The position numbers were made by a program, and so were the translations under genes. A stretch of 64,000 nt of DNA from Arion vulgaris (Eukaryota > Mollusca > Gastropoda > Stylommatophora > Arionidae): contig CM036765.1 in NCBI GenBank assembly GCA_020796225.1, forward strand, positions 5,800,805 to 5,864,804, written 5' to 3'. Of this stretch, positions 52,481 to 61,974 are shown in pieces; position 1 is the first letter of the stretch; each line of letters starts with the position of its first letter. Under the pieces are notes generated by a model. It saw only the letters and a list, made by a program, of their open reading frames with translations, did not search any database and was not told the origin of the DNA.

Positions 52481-52739
52481 ATTTCATTTATTTTAGTGAT
52501 AATTAAGAGACATGACTGTTGAAAAAACATAATGGAAAGGAAAGTGGAAGACATAAAAGCAAGGAGAAAACGTAGATATATCAGGAAGGGAACATCAGGA
52601 TATGGGCAGGAAAATGTCTTGCAGACTGTGCTGGCAAGGTAAAGAGTAGAACGTGTTATAGTGTCAACCTTTCATACAAAGACGGCACATAATTAATTGA
52701 TCATTGATCGTCTGCTTTGTTTACCTGTTTCATTACATA
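52481..52739. other. Weak LINE-like stretch
   Basis: GACATGACTGTTGAAAAAAC to AGGTAAAGAGTAGAACGTG; no confident motif. Confidence 0.3.
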
Positions 52740-53172
52740 ATACGCCCGTATGGTGGCGGGGCCTGCAAGGGAAGCAAAGAATATTATCAATCAGTGGCGG
52801 CTCGTCATTAAGGGCCAGTGGGGCCGAGCCCCATCAAAAATAAAGTGTAACTTGTATTTATTATTTTATACATTAAAATATATCCTAACCGAAAACATGA
52901 TTTTTCCGAAAATATCTGTCTGGCCCCATCAACAAAAATGATCACGAGCCGTCACTGCTACAAGGGATGTCGCCAGAGGCGACTGATGTAGGACCTAGGG
53001 AAGCTACACTAAAAAAATAAACAGTGTCGCAGAAATCGGATATGCTGGCCTACTTGTAGGCACATAACTGGCACAACGTACAATCGCTCTTAGACTCGGA
53101 TCACATACAAATCACACAGAGTGTTTAACAAGTGGTCGATATGGAGCATTCCAAGAAGAAGAAGAAAAAGAT
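52740..53172 (+). mobile_element. SINE family E interrupted by a MITE
   Basis: SINE 5' part 52740-52791 (ACGCCCGTATGGTGGCGGGG, GGGAAGCAAAGAATATTATC) continues at 52958 (CTACAAGGGATGTCGCCAGA) to the GAAGAAGAAGAAAAAG tail at 53155-53171. The gap is exactly the CAGTGGCGGCTCGT MITE. Confidence 0.85.
52792..52957. mobile_element. MITE, CAGTGGCGGCTCGT family, 166 bp, nested in a SINE
   Basis: Ends CAGTGGCGGCTCGTCATTAA and ATCACGAGCCGTCACTG. The core GGGGCCGAGCCCC is shared with 12064-12224. It lies inside the family E SINE, which dates it as younger than that SINE copy. Confidence 0.8.
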
Positions 53173-53304
53173 TACATAATAAAATCCATTCTTTTTTATA
53201 TATTTTCATATTTACATAGGTTTTTTTATTATGATATTTATACATTTATATAAATAATTATTTACATCTGAAAACACAAAGTAAACATCAATATTTTATT
53301 TAGT

Positions 53305-53350
53305 CACTCTGTCAACTCTGTCAACTCTGTCAACTCTGTCAACTTTGTCA
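53305..53350. repeat. 9 bp tandem repeat (TCAACTCTG), 5 copies
   Basis: Short perfect repeat with one variant (TCAACTTTG) at its right end. Confidence 0.9.
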
Positions 53351-53389
53351 ATGTTTATGTCATTACATGTAGGATATGTGTGAGTGTCT

Positions 53390-53565
53390 GTATTTTTTTT
53401 CGATCCAGAAGCACTTGAGCTTTCAGCTCTTCGGCTCAGTGCCATGGACATCGTAACCCTTCGGTTCGGTACCACGAACACCGTGAATCTGGGGAATCTG
53501 GGGCTTTTCTGCCAGCCTGCGGAATTGAACCCGCACTCACAGAGGGCTAGAGTGTCTGTATGGCG
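53390..53565 (-). mobile_element. SINE family D copy
   Basis: Inverted: T run, GATCCAGAAGCACTTGAGCT, GTGCCATGGACATCGTAACC, GCGGAATTGAACCCGCACTC. Confidence 0.88.
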
Positions 53566-53752
53566 AATTGGTTGACTCCGTATCGACCAAACACCACACT
53601 ACGTAGATTTAGGTTGGATGCCTTTTTACCAGGAGCCACACTATATGGTGTTTCTTTCTTCTTAAAAAACAAACGACTTGTAAAAACATTGTTTTTGCCC
53701 TGGTCTCAGAGTTTTCTTGTCGTTCTGAAGGTTGTTAGTTCAAATCTCAACC

Positions 53753-54470
53753 CTACTGGAAGAATATGTTCCAACTACAAAGCAGAACTCTTAGCCCTTC
53801 TGATGGCAGCACAGCACATGAATAAGCTGCAAGCACCTGCAGGCAAGATGGTATTTCTTACAAACTCACTGTCAGCTATACAAGCCCTGGAGGCTAAATC
53901 CACTGACAGCACAGTACAAAACCTAAAAGAGAACTTGCTCAGCTTTCAGAAAAGGCAGAAATTCACTTGCAGTGGATTCCATCTCACTGTGGCATTGCAG
54001 GCAATGAGAGTGCTGATGTCTTAGCTAAGGAGGGCAGTGCCAAAGAGCAAATTTACCAACCCTTGTCTTTTCAAGAGGTCAAAACCCTCATACAGAGAAA
54101 ATCTGCAGTAGACTGGAAGACAAACACTGGATATGATTATGGAAAAGACTCCTCAAAGACCTAAGCAGAACAGACCAGGTCATTATATTTCGACTACGCA
54201 CCGGACACTGCAGACTCAACAAACACTTATACAGACTAGGAATAAGTCAAACAGCTCTCTGCCAGTGTCAGCAGGCAGAACAGACACCAGAGCATATCCT
54301 GCAAGACTGTCCTCTTCTGTGTGAGCTGAGAAGCAACATGTGGCCACACCCAGTCGACCTGAAAACTAAGCTTTGGGGAAACCTGACAGACCTGAAGCTG
54401 TCTGCCCAGTTTGTGGTCCACAGTAAATTAAGCGCATGACCAGAGATCGCTGAAGAAGAAGAAGAAGAAG
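53753..54470 (+). mobile_element. 5'-truncated LINE with RNase H and zinc-knuckle tail, flanked by target duplications
   Basis: Frames read NYKAELLALLMAAQHMNKL, then LTNSLSAIQALEA (catalytic Asp position here Asn), QWIPSHCGIAGNESADVLAK (RNase H C-terminal motif), RLRTGHCRLNKHLYRLG, CQCQQAEQTPEHILQDCPLL, ending with stop and a GAAGAAGAAG tail. An 11 bp duplication AAATCTCAACC lies at 53742-53752 and 54471-54481. This is the cleanest LINE insertion in the window. Two frameshifts break the ORF. Confidence 0.93.
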
Positions 54471-54499
54471 AAATCTCAACCGAGTCGTTACTGCCTATA

Positions 54500-54690
54500 G
54501 TACCGCTTATTAGGACGGTGTAGGACATGTGGGATGAGAACCTGAGTAATTTAATCGCCGCGAAGCTGTTCAGAATAGGATTTTTCATTTATGCCACAGC
54601 AGAAAAAATTCTTGGCCTTACCGTGAATTAAACACAGGTCTTCCACATGGGAGCCGCAACCTAATCCATTCGGTCAGACTGAAGTTACCA
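54500..54690 (-). mobile_element. SINE family G copy
   Basis: Inverted: GTGGGATGAGAACCTGAG, GCCGCGAAGCTGTTCAGA, TGCCACAGCAGAAAAAATTC, GAATTAAACACAGGTCTTCC (B box antisense), CTAATCCATTCGGTCAGAC. Confidence 0.78.
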
Positions 54691-54844
54691 AGTTCGAACT
54701 TTGTGAAACACCTTGCAGATGGTATGACCTTTCTGCCCGCAGAGACTGAGTCATATGGGAAAAAGCCGTTGGGAGTCATTCCTTTCCCTTTAAACCATTG
54801 CGATGTAAGATGTGTAACCCAGATACGTAGATCCATGGTGTATC

Positions 54845-55260
54845 CTTCTTCTTCTTCTGCGATCACATTCTACTATGCGAACACTCCGGTATGTGTCATA
54901 AACAGGGCGGTACGCTTGAGGTCTTTACCAGTCCCCCATAGTTTGTTTTGTATGGTTGTTTCTGTTGGCCAGATTTCCATTCTCACACTACTCTGGCTGG
55001 TGCAGTCTTGCAGGATGTGTTCTGGGGACTGCTTAAGCCCCCTGTGAGTTCGGTTCATTCAATTCCGCGGGCTGGCAGAAAAGCCACAGGTTCTCCAGAT
55101 TTACGGTGTTCATAGCACCGAACCGAAGAGCTTAAAAGGTCAAGTGCTTCTGGATCGGAAGAGAAGGGGGACTGCTTTGGTGCTCCATATGTGCAGGCAG
55201 TCAAGTCACTAAGACCCATTCTATAAAGGTGTGCTTTGAGACCACAGTGATTTCTCAATA
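54845..55260 (-). mobile_element. LINE 3' end with zinc-knuckle tail, split by a SINE
   Basis: Minus frames read GLKAHLYRMGLSDLTACTYG, then after the SINE QSPEHILQDCTSQSSVRMEI, TTIQNKLWGTGKDLKRTA and stop. It ends at an inverted GAA tail (TTCTTCTTCTTCT, 54845-54857). Same family as 53753-54470. Confidence 0.85.
55035..55166 (+). mobile_element. SINE family D, 5'-truncated, with 11 bp target duplication
   Basis: Starts within the head (CTGTGAGTTCGG, CAATTCCGCGGGCTGG), continues CAGAAAAGCCACAGGTTCTC and ends CAAGTGCTTCTGGATCGGAA. GGGGACTGCTT flanks it at 55024-55034 and 55167-55177. Inserted in the LINE 3' end. Confidence 0.88.
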
Positions 55261-55464
55261 ATACATGATGTCTTCAATGTCCATCTATTTCTTAGTTGTA
55301 TATGCTTATACAGTGTAGGTCTCTCTTTCTTTTCTTCAATCCTGTTTACCTCACAGCGTCAGGATAAGAAGAGATTTCTATAACGGGTCCTTGTGTGCGC
55401 TTCATAAGTAGTGTCTTTCGTTGCCTCTGTTTCTTAGTCCATCTTTACGGGCTGACCTTTGCTT

Positions 55465-55612
55465 TATCCATTGTATCAGAGCAATATCGTCTTCGAGGCA
55501 ACTGTCTGTTGGTAATTGTATCAGAGCAATTTTCGAGGCACACTGTCTGTTGGTAATTGTATCAGAGCAATATCGCTCTTCGAGGCACACTGTCTGTTGG
55601 TAATCTGGGCAG
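55465..55612. repeat. Minisatellite, about 48 bp unit, 3 copies
   Basis: Unit ATTGTATCAGAGCAATATCG plus CTTCGAGGCACACTGTCTGT plus TGGTAA. The first and second copies have small deletions. Confidence 0.92.
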
Positions 55613-56060
55613 GTATGTTTCATGATGAATCATTTAATTTGTTGTTTCTTGATGAAGTTCAGTACTGATGTTGTACACACTTTTTCCTGATGTCTTCATT
55701 TCTCAACCGATCTCTTCTTGTTACCTCCAGCATTCTGTATAGACACTTCAGTCAGTGTAGATAAATATATGAAAGATGGCTATCCTAATATATGTATGTT
55801 CTAGAACATGACAATGAAGATGACGACTTTCCATGAGGCGATTTTGATATCAAGATTCTATGTGGTGTTGTAGTAAGGCGCTAACCTCTCTCTTCAAACG
55901 TTATGTGTTCGCGTCTCATATGAAACGATGGGCAGCTAGTTTTTTATTTAGTGATTCTTAACATCACTTTGAGTGATGTCGAGTTATTACTCTATTGATT
56001 GTCGGGGAGTTGAAGTTGGATAAGGGAGATGCTTTTCGATCTTCTCGCGTCTATCTGTTG
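55613..56060. other. Unassigned stretch
   Basis: No clear repeat. A tRNA-like GTAGTAAGGCGCTAACCTC near 55871 may be another worn SINE head. Confidence 0.4.
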
Positions 56061-56064
56061 GATG

Positions 56065-56325
56065 GGGACAGTTTTTCTTCGAACACTCTATATCCACTAC
56101 TCTTTGTGATTTGTATGTTATCCCAGCCTAAGAGCGATTGTACATTTTGTCAGTTATGCGCCTACAAGTAGGCCAGCACATCCGATTTCTGCAAACATTG
56201 TATTTACTAGAGTAGTATCCCTACCCCCCTATCGCAGTCGCCTCTTACGACATGCCTTGTAGATCGCAGTGTTACTATTATTTCTTCCCATTGAGATCCC
56301 CGGTAACATACGGGCAGGTAGATGG
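56065..56325 (-). mobile_element. SINE family E copy
   Basis: Inverted: TTTTTCTTCGAACACTCTAT, TGTGATTTGTATGTTATCC, GCGCCTACAAGTAGGCCAGC, GCCTCTTACGACATGCCTTG, CCCCGGTAACATACGGGC. Confidence 0.82.
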
Positions 56326-56466
56326 GACACTAAAATTGAAGTTGAATTCCTCCAGTGATTAAATGAAGTTTACCTGCTGTAGAAATATAACTGGATGTCT
56401 GAGTGGCAGAGTGAGAAGTGTGTAACCAGCTATCCACAGGAATCATCAGTATGGATACTCCTCGAT

Positions 56467-56672
56467 GCCCGCGTGCCCAGCGTGTTCGTAGCGCGTTGGA
56501 CTACGGGTGATTAGTCCTCTGTAAGTGCGGGTTCAACTCCGCGGATTGTCAGAACAGCTACAGGTTCCCAGATTTACGGTGTTCGTGGCACCGAGCCGAA
56601 GGGTTACGATGTCCATGACACCGAGCCGAAGAGCTTTCAGCTCAAGTGCTTCTGGATCGGGAAAAAAAAAAT
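56467..56672 (+). mobile_element. SINE family D, full-length copy
   Basis: GTGCCCAGCGTGTTCGTAGC, GGACTACGGGTGATTAGTCC, B box GCGGGTTCAACTCCGCG, GTGTTCGTGGCACCGAGCCG and CAAGTGCTTCTGGATCGGGA followed by poly(A). The head is the best preserved of the family. Confidence 0.9.
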
Positions 56673-56824
56673 ACTCTTCGATATCTGTTGGGGGAGACTG
56701 AACACCTCAAGGTCTGCCTGGAGTGTAATAACGTCGATTCCGTACCCAATAACCAATCATAACAGAATAAAGAAACAATACTGAGTTTGTTGTTTTGTCT
56801 ACACATCTATATAACTTCTTACAT

Positions 56825-57275
56825 GCTAAGTAAGGGATCTATGTGACGTAGAGGCTAGGTACTCGTCTCTCGTGCCAAAGGTACCAGGCCCGCTCTCTCG
56901 TGTAGCCATCTATATATTTTTTCCAGAGATCCCTGATCTCAGTGTAGGTGAGATCATGTTCCTAGTCTTATCAAAGCAGAACGATGAAACTTAGGTCCTG
57001 TGTTCATTTTGAGCTCGTAAAAGAACCATTGGCAGTTCAAAATCAAGAAAAACAGGCTGGAAAGCCGCTGTCCGGGTAAAATTCATTAGAAAAGATTCAT
57101 TAGAATAAAATTTCTACAAAAATATCTTCACCATCTTCAAAATTACATCGAAGACCCTGACCAGTGCTATGAAGTTTGTGCACTGTCTCTGCGATCTCTC
57201 TGTATAAGAAATAGATATGAGCATACATTGTTACTCACCGAAACGCAAGGATGTTGGTCCTATCAATCAGTCAAA
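56825..57275 (+). mobile_element. SINE family C, full-length copy
   Basis: TCTATGTGACGTAGAGGCTA, GTACCAGGCCCGCTCTCTCG, GATCTCAGTGTAGGTGAGAT, GAAAAACAGGCTGGAAAGCC and the end CCTATCAATCAGTC. Confidence 0.88.
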
Positions 57276-57400
57276 GAACATGCTACGTAACCTTCTGAAC
57301 TAAAACGTCTACATGACACTACTCTTGCTTTCTTAGTTTCTTTCAATTATAACACATTTCATCTGAGAATATATTTGTCCACTTGTAACTGTTACATTAA

Positions 57401-57801
57401 TTAACTTATATCTACTCCCTCGCCGTTTACATTATCTAAACCTTGGCTATACACAACCCGATGTTTTCTAAATCTGTCATGCACCCGTTGGAAGCATTTA
57501 CTTAAAGCCCACATAGTAACATGTACCACTGGAATCAAAACAAAATTACTTAAAGATGTAATGACTAACGTACGTCCCGGTCTCGACCAATCAAGGATCG
57601 AGTAAATGAAAGTGTCTCCAGTTTGATTGGTTCCTCCCAAACCGTAGTAGATGGCGCTGAATAAAGTGTAGGTAACTCCAAAAGCTACAGGATACAGGAA
57701 ATGGAGAAGCCGAAGCGGAAGTCTTGTGACAACCATGTTGAGTACTACGTAGATTGCAGCAACTGCGTGTGTGTTTAGCCTGATGGCAGTTAGTGGTTTG
57801 C
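57401..57801 (-). CDS. Rolling-stone-like membrane protein, last exon
   Basis: The exon follows an acceptor TTTCTTGCAG (AG at 57803-57802) and starts with two bases of a shared Gly codon (phase 1). It has 132 codons and stops with TAA at 57403-57401. It reads KPLTAIRLNTHAVAAIYVVL, TRLPLRLLHFLYPVAFGVTY, FIYSILDWSRPGRT and HVTMWALSKC, with three hydrophobic segments. The order THAxNxxxxxLD..., PxRLLHxxYP, AIYYxxGGT and YPILDWxxPG is that of the Drosophila rolling stone family, predicted plasma-membrane proteins linked to myoblast fusion in flies. The role here is unknown. The hydrophilic tail is short and charged. Confidence in the family is high because exon order, phase and motifs agree. Confidence 0.9.
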
Positions 57802-58195
57802 CTGCAAGAAATGTCAATGACAAAAAAGGGTTAATTTTAAAATTTGGGACTGATTGTTACAAGACATAACACGTTCGATGTCTTTATATCTTTCTCATTG
57901 TTTTGTCCTTCTCTGCTTTTTGCCGCTAGGCGTCGCAGGTAAGAATTCACGCTAATTAATAATTATGGGGGATATGTACATGATATGCTGACTTAACATT
58001 CTGTGTACTTCTATGTTAGTCAAATCCGTTCCCGATGCGGGAGGAGAGGGGAGAGATTGGTTTAAGTTTATTTCAAGGTCATTAAAAATAATAGTAACAT
58101 TACATACACTAAATGTTGTTTATAATCAAAAGCAATGTCATTTGCAACATGTTGTCAATTTGTATTTGTTAGGTTTTTTGTTCTGTTACTTTAAA
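57802..58195. other. Intron of the rolling-stone-like gene, no feature
   Basis: AT-rich; the plus frame starting at 58013 has no motif. Confidence 0.45.
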
Positions 58196-58199
58196 AAAC

Positions 58200-58400
58200 A
58201 AAATGCAACCTTTGTTCTGGCTCAATCACGCGCCTTAAATGATGATCGGTTTCCGAGATGGTGCATGCTCGGTCGCTTAATATGCTATAGTATTGTGGAG
58301 TTTTAAGATGTCTGTAACTCCATCAATACATCTTTATCTAGGTCTGCCCCTTCCTCTTGTTGATTCCATTTCAATAAATCTAACAACAGTTGTTGTTCTG
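58200..58400 (-). mobile_element. LINE 3' fragment (STRGRGRPR, CIDGVTDILK)
   Basis: Minus frames read RTTTVVRFIEMESTRGRGRP, then CIDGVTDILKLHN and ATEHAPSRKP, a GRGRPRxxWxDCVTxxL tail. Stops are present. Confidence 0.62.
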
Positions 58401-58599
58401 AACTTTCTTCTAATTTCTTCATTTAAAAAATATATTTCTTTTAAAAATACAAACAAAAATATAATACAATTTGTGTTCTGAGTAGACTCAAGTGACTTTT
58501 GATAAGAGAGGAAAGGAAAGACTCTACCACCTACTGCATGCTTGGCCTTAGAAATGTTAGGTAACAGACATGTCATACCATATAGTCTGTGCTACAGTC

Positions 58600-58910
58600 T
58601 ATAAATAGATCTATCCAGAAAGAATGAACAAAGAAAACTGGCAGATGGTACAAAAACGACAGAGAAAATTGAGATATTTTGGACATATAAAAAGACATGA
58701 AGGGCTAGAGAACACCATCTTGAAAGGAGGCATACCGGCATAGAGAAGGAGAGGAAGACCACTGAGAAGATGTATCTAGGATGTAACTGATGGTTTGAAA
58801 ATGACGGCTGCAGCGGCAGGACATCTGGTCTATGAGAGAGAGAAATTCCGGAGGACTGTTGGGGTGGAAAAGTTCTGCTCAGGACACGCTATTGGATGAT
58901 GATGATAGAC
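58600..58910 (+). mobile_element. LINE 3' end (MTAAAAGHLVYE family)
   Basis: ATAGATCTATCCAGAAAGAA, TGGACATATAAAAAGACATG, GAGGAAGACCACTGAGAAGA and GGACATCTGGTCTATGAGAG follow the order of 11690-11970. Confidence 0.72.
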
Positions 58911-59600
58911 AATACAGACTAAGGGACAATTTCACTTAACCCATTCACCCTTCTGAGCTAATATATTGGCTCCCAGTATTTGTTAAGATGACGCAAAGCC
59001 AGAATATCGGCATATTTCAGAATGTATTGCAATAAGACTGCGTTTGAAGATATGACATAAATTACGTCATTAGTTCCGTACCAAAAATGTAACTGATAAC
59101 TATTTACAAATACGGACATCAGGACAAAAGTCGGTATAACATCAGTACTGAAATTCATCAAGAAACAACAAATTAAATCGTTCTACCACATAAGCAGATT
59201 ACTAACAGACAGGCACTCAAAGATCAATGTTACTCCGATACAGCAGATACAAAGCAAGGTTGTCCGCGCAAAAGGTGGTTCTCAGAAATAACGAGGATGT
59301 GAAAAATCCTTTTTTATGAAATGCACACAAATGCCCGTTCTATAAATCTCTTCTTATCCTGACGATGTGGGGCAAACATGATCAGAGAAAAGAAAGAGAA
59401 GAGGAATCTCAAGGGAAAAAATGTATTTATAGATAACAGTATGATTCAGTTTTTAGTAAGAACAATATTTAACAAACAAAAACTGGTAATCAGGATTAAG
59501 TTATCATCAGTTCTTATTGTTGTTTGTTTGTTCGGTTGGAGATTAAGCCTCTATATGGCCGAGACACGCCTCCTTTCAACCTAAGACAGGTGTCGTTTTT
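58911..59600. other. Unassigned intronic stretch
   Basis: No motif in any frame that I can support, including the minus frame at 58958-59161. Confidence 0.4.
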
Positions 59601-59604
59601 GGTT

Positions 59605-59815
59605 ATATCAGGGCGTATTGGCCTTTTTTCTTGTTGTGGCCATGTGGCCTAGGACTCGTCCTGCTGTGGACTGTGTGCTGCAAATTGTGCTTGGCTGATC
59701 AGTCCTGATAAGGACATTTGGTCTTGATCTGTGTCTGGGTGCTGCCCTGGTAAGAGCAGTTTGTGTTGGTCTGGGTACTGCCCTGATAAGGGCGTATTGT
59801 GTTTTCATTCACGTT
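59605..59815. repeat. Degenerate repeats around CCCTGATAAGGGC
   Basis: CAGTCCTGATAAGGACATTT, GCTGCCCTGGTAAGAGCAGT and ACTGCCCTGATAAGGGCGTA are spaced 45 to 55 bp apart, each with GTCTGGGT or GTCTTGAT nearby. About 4 worn units, each holding a short inverted repeat. Confidence 0.6.
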
Positions 59816-59844
59816 ACAGTTAATATTATTTTAGACATCAAGCA

Positions 59845-60345
59845 TGACTATGGAGATCACTGCTGCCTCCAGGGCTCTGTCAGGGTGGCTGAGCAACAGG
59901 TAACCCATACGATTATCATATAATAATTGATGAATATGATTAAAATGATTGAATCTGGGATTATGCGTGTGGAATGGGTGGACATCATTCGAGATCACAT
60001 CTCAAGAAAATGACTTGGCTGTACACACCTGAACATGCTGGAGTTCAGGGTAACGAGCGTGCTGACTTTCTTGCAAACAATGCTCCAACTTAAGAGGCAG
60101 AAGTATGGACAGAGCCGATATCATCAATGTCGTACGCTCTCAGTTTTTGTGACATGAGCGAGTCTCATACACTGAAACGTGTTCGAGAATTAGCGTTAAG
60201 TTTGGACATGCCAGACAGTGTCGTCTTCGTGGTAGAGAGAGAAAATATACTAATCAGCTTCTCATGGGTACGGTGAACAAATGGACTTTAAGATGGCTGC
60301 TGCAGCGGAGGACGGAGCACGAATGGGAATTCACAATGTGCCGTG
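59845..60345 (+). mobile_element. LINE RNase H C-terminal half and 3' end
   Basis: Frames read SSMTMEITAASRALSGWLSN (second catalytic acid), MIKMIESGIMRVEWVDIIRD, LTWLYTPEHAGVQGNERADF and MGTVNKWTLRWLLQRRTEHE. This matches the fragment at 21262-21546 from the shared SSM block onward. Splice-like AG/GT around 59836-59899 are coincidental. An ATT run follows at 60368-60400. Confidence 0.85.
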
Positions 60346-60514
60346 ACGTCGATCGCATAACATAACATATTATTGCATTATTATTATTAGTATTATTATT
60401 GCAACTGTCACATGATGACCGCATCTCTAGGGTCATTAGTCAGTTGTGATTCAATATATAAAAACCTTGATAGCACTCCTTTCAAAGGACACTTTGTTAC
60501 ACGAATTGATGATC

Positions 60515-60690
60515 TAAGTTGATGCTCGTCCATCACGGGTGATGATGCTCGTCCATCACGGGTGATGATGCTCGTCCATCACGGGTGATAATGCTCGTCC
60601 ATCACGGGTGATGATGCTCGTCCATCACGGTGATAATGCTCGTCCATCACGGGTGATAATGCCTCTGTCCATCACGGGTGATGATGCTTC
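60515..60690. repeat. Minisatellite, about 22 bp unit (GATGCTCGTCCATCACGGGT), about 7 copies
   Basis: GATGATGCTCGTCCATCACG alternates with GATAATGCTCG; one unit has CCTCTG. Confidence 0.93.
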
Positions 60691-60693
60691 CAA

Positions 60694-61022
60694 TCAAAGT
60701 GAATGTGTCTCGTTATGTTTGTCTGTGTGCGCGTAGATGACTAGTGAGCCCAATACGGGCTTGAAATGTTCTTGTACAGTGTGGACAAGGTATACTTGCA
60801 CTTGTGGGAAGGTTTCTGCCTTTCTATTTAGACGCTTTTTTCCCCATCCGTGCTGCTCTACCTGCCTCGAAGGCCGAAGAACAGTGTCGAAGAAGAGTGC
60901 GCCAAGCTGATCTGTCTTAAGCAACATTTTCCCAGTTGTCGACATCTATAACAAAAAATTTCATCGAGTTCTTGAGTGTGTCTTTGAAACGCTTTTTCTG
61001 ACCACCCTATGAACGTTTACCC
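60694..61022 (-). mobile_element. LINE 3' end with C2H2-like tail
   Basis: Minus frames, with shifts, read KRFKDTLKNSMKFF, VDNWENVA and later CKYTLSTLYKN with a TRTQTN end. This is the worn form of a tail KRYKDTLKxSLKxF...W..LA.DRxxWR followed by a CxxCxRxFxxRIGLxSHxRTH zinc finger typical of one LINE type. Confidence 0.6.
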
Positions 61023-61105
61023 TACGTAGCTACACCATACAAGGGTCTTTTCTTATCCTGCCCATCATGTTTGATTAAGATATAATTACTACAGTCTGCA
61101 CCAAC

Positions 61106-61195
61106 CTTTGTATATGAATGTCCAGTACCATACAGACACCATAACAGCACCAACCACAGAAATGGTGTATAGCAGCCACATGATCTGGATGTACC
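61106..61195 (-). CDS. Rolling-stone-like membrane protein, penultimate exon
   Basis: 90 nt on the minus strand from an acceptor TAACTTACCAG (AG at 61197-61196) to a donor AAAG/GTTGGT (GT at 61105-61104). Phase 1 at both ends: two bases, 29 codons, one base. It reads YIQIMWLLYTISVVGAVMVS and VWYWTFIYK, a transmembrane helix ending in the YWTFIY motif of rolling stone proteins. Splicing to the last exon gives WTFIYKGKPLTAIRLNTHA, continuous with the family. The intron between them is 3.3 kb. Upstream exons were not found in this window. Confidence 0.87.
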
Positions 61196-61319
61196 CTGGT
61201 AAGTTAGAATCTGAAACAACAAAGTCTGAATGGCATCAAGTTGGCATATTTACTAAACATGTTACAGGAAGAGAGAAATGTATCAACTTTTGAGATACAA
61301 ATAGAAAGTAGTACTTTTA

Positions 61320-61560
61320 GAATGAGAGCTGCAGTACCGTAGTTGTTAGTGAATTCGCATACCTGACTAGTGTTATGGATTCAATTCCACAGTGGGCGTG
61401 GCAGACCGTAACAGCTGTCAGATCGACCCAGCCTAATTGGATGCCAGGAAAAGCACTGGGAAATAATGGTTGTCGGTTTGATATTGACCACATCACCTCG
61501 TCGTGGGAAGATTGCCAATGAAAACTACAGACCTAACACCGTATCACCCAATATACCATG
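61320..61560 (+). mobile_element. SINE family H, full-length copy
   Basis: GAGCTGCAGTACCGTAGTTG head, B box GGATTCAATTCCACAG, ATTGGATGCCAGGAAAAGC, CATCACCTCGTCGTGGG and CCGTATCACCCAATATACC. It is the reference copy for family H. Confidence 0.7.
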
Positions 61561-61970
61561 TCTTGTTTAATTAACAAGGATTCCTTCCCTTATTTTTTAA
61601 CTTTTAGAATAAGAAAGCAATTGAGTCATTCGTATGTATCCATTCCCCTCCGCCAATACTGGTCGATACATTCCGTTTCTGATGACATTTTTTTTTTTAG
61701 TTTGTTCTCTAAAGTGTTGGAGTCTCCTGCTGACGAGATCTGTGTTCCCGGATTTTATCTGGAGTTGTCCTACTCTATGTTACTTCAGTTTACTATCGCA
61801 TCAGACTTAACCCTTTAGCTGCTAAGAACGTGTGTAGACGTTTTTCCCATTCACTGTTTAGGACGCATTAACACGTCTGCTATTATCTCTCCTCTGTGTG
61901 CTTAAGACGAGTTAACACGTTATACATTTCTACTGTCACTTCTATAGACGTACAATCACATTGTGACCTA
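61561..61970. other. Unassigned stretch
   Basis: TAGACGT/ACACGT motifs recur (GTGTAGACGTTTTTCCCATT, TTAACACGTC, GAGTTAACACGTTATAC) but do not form a clean array. Confidence 0.4.
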
Positions 61971-61974
61971 GAAA

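Larger units (their letters stand above)
53705..54835 (+). mobile_element. SINE family A broken into three parts by a LINE and a SINE
   Basis: Part 1 (53705-53752) has TTCTGAAGGTTGTTAGTTCA; part 2 (54471-54500) resumes after the LINE with CTCAACCGAGTCGTTAC; part 3 (54690-54835) has GTTCGAACTTTGTGAAACAC and GAGTCATATGGGAAAAAGCC, the worn 3' body of family A. The two gaps are the LINE at 53753-54470 and the family G SINE at 54500-54690. Confidence 0.7.

Noticed and set aside
58958..59161. Extra rolling-stone exon inside the 3.3 kb intron
   Set aside because: The hydrophobic frame lacks family motifs, and the two supported exons already join in frame with continuous family sequence.
59836..59900. 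Apparent plus-strand exon with AG before and GT after
   Set aside because: The peptide SSMTMEITAASRALSGWL is the middle of a LINE RNase H domain, and the following bases continue it in another frame; the splice-like dinucleotides are chance.
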